Shown one piece after another: positions 63,608 to 64,000 of a DNA stretch of 64,000 nt. The DNA lies in NCBI GenBank assembly GCA_029266635.1, contig JAQSWM010000005.1:333255-397254 (forward strand). The letters are read 5' to 3'. The notes under the pieces were generated by a model that worked only from the letters and a program-made list of their open reading frames with translations, had not been told where the DNA came from and searched no databases. The stretch is from Sphingobacteriaceae bacterium. GTDB taxonomy: Bacteria > Bacteroidota > Bacteroidia > Sphingobacteriales > Sphingobacteriaceae. A program made the translations under genes and the position numbers. How positions within the stretch are numbered: position 1 is the stretch's first letter; each line of letters opens with the position of its first letter.

Positions 63608-64000
63608 TTGAAGACAGATATTCTTTTCATCGTCAATCCTATTTCGGGAGGAAGAAATAAAGCCTCCTTCGCAGAGATGGTGGATAGCTATCTGGACAGA
63701 GAGAAGTTTTCACCCCGGGTTATTTTTAGCCAGTATCGCGGCCATGCACACGAAGAAGCGAGTAAAGCCGCTGCGTCGGGCTGCCCCTTTATTGTAGCCG
63801 TGGGCGGCGATGGTACGGTTAACGAAATCGCCTCGGCGATAGAAGGCACTGAGACCAGCATGGGTATTATCCCTTTCGGCTCCGGCAATGGCCTTGCACG
63901 TTCCCTGAAAATACCCATGAACTGCACAAAAGCTTTGTCGCGACTGAACTCTGCAACCCCCAGCAAGATTGATGTAGCTGATCTAAACGGGAAAAAGTTC
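63608..64000 (+). CDS. Diacylglycerol kinase family lipid kinase (partial)
   Basis: The frame is open from before 63580 and runs off the right edge. No in-frame ATG lies before the conserved start ILFIVNPISGGRNK, so a TTG at 63608 (reading LKTDILFIVN, initiated as Met) is the best start. VGGDGTVNEIAS and PFGSGNGLARS are the nucleotide-binding motifs of the DagK/YegS family. It is divergent from metK. At least the N-terminal 131 residues are present. Confidence 0.8.
   Translation, partial: MKTDILFIVNPISGGRNKASFAEMVDSYLDREKFSPRVIFSQYRGHAHEEASKAAASGCPFIVAVGGDGTVNEIASAIEGTETSMGIIPFGSGNGLARSLKIPMNCTKALSRLNSATPSKIDVADLNGKKF

Overview
The window looks like chromosome of a Bacteroidota bacterium, most likely family Sphingobacteriaceae (Pedobacter-like). 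The evidence is paired SusC/SusD receptors and lipoproteins, the Bacteroidota -7 promoter word TAnnTTTG in front of many genes, weak Shine-Dalgarno sequences, a cytochrome-b558 type succinate dehydrogenase operon, a BlaI/M56 pair and LytTR/LytS-type regulation. Genus is inference.

Bases 1 to about 22.6 kb are an accessory island. It is visibly more AT-rich than the rest, mostly on the minus strand, rich in short unrecognised proteins, and ends with a tyrosine recombinase (21361-22542). From left to right it holds: a cut-off gene; an HNH nuclease / HIT hydrolase / pentapeptide-like membrane protein operon; a run of small secreted or membrane proteins; a pair of structured repeats (6843-7023); a SIR2-like DUF4917 protein; a SRAP (YedK) gene coupled to a secreted OB-fold protein; a UmuD-like protein without its catalytic dyad plus UmuC; an HNH protein; a doubly frameshifted PLD-like gene and a restriction-type nuclease lying between two similar structured elements (13082-13132 and 15185-15237); a winged-helix-like protein; a divergent SF2 helicase coupled to an acidic repeat protein; two distant paralogues; and the integrase. 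Its left end lies outside the window.

Between the integrase and the core, 22731-22926 holds a promoter, about 155 nt of probable non-coding RNA and a terminator, all on the minus strand. This is a plausible island boundary.

From 22.9 kb on the genes are core-like. An Lrp/AsnC regulator, a beta-barrel-like protein and pdhB come first. A sugar-recycling region follows: a NagB-PIG-L fusion, anmK and a DeoR regulator, then two tandem SusC/SusD pairs, a DUF4623-like lipoprotein and a GHL10 glycoside hydrolase lipoprotein. Taken together these suggest uptake and recycling of peptidoglycan-derived amino sugars. Next are an aldehyde dehydrogenase, dapF, a Deg protease, pdeM, sdhCAB, an M56/BlaI signalling pair, an MBL-fold hydrolase, an M28 peptidase, an ABC exporter with an added 57-residue membrane protein, a LytS/LytTR two-component system with a LytTR-like site in the shared divergent promoter, plsC, a Nudix hydrolase, metK and the start of a diacylglycerol-kinase family gene.
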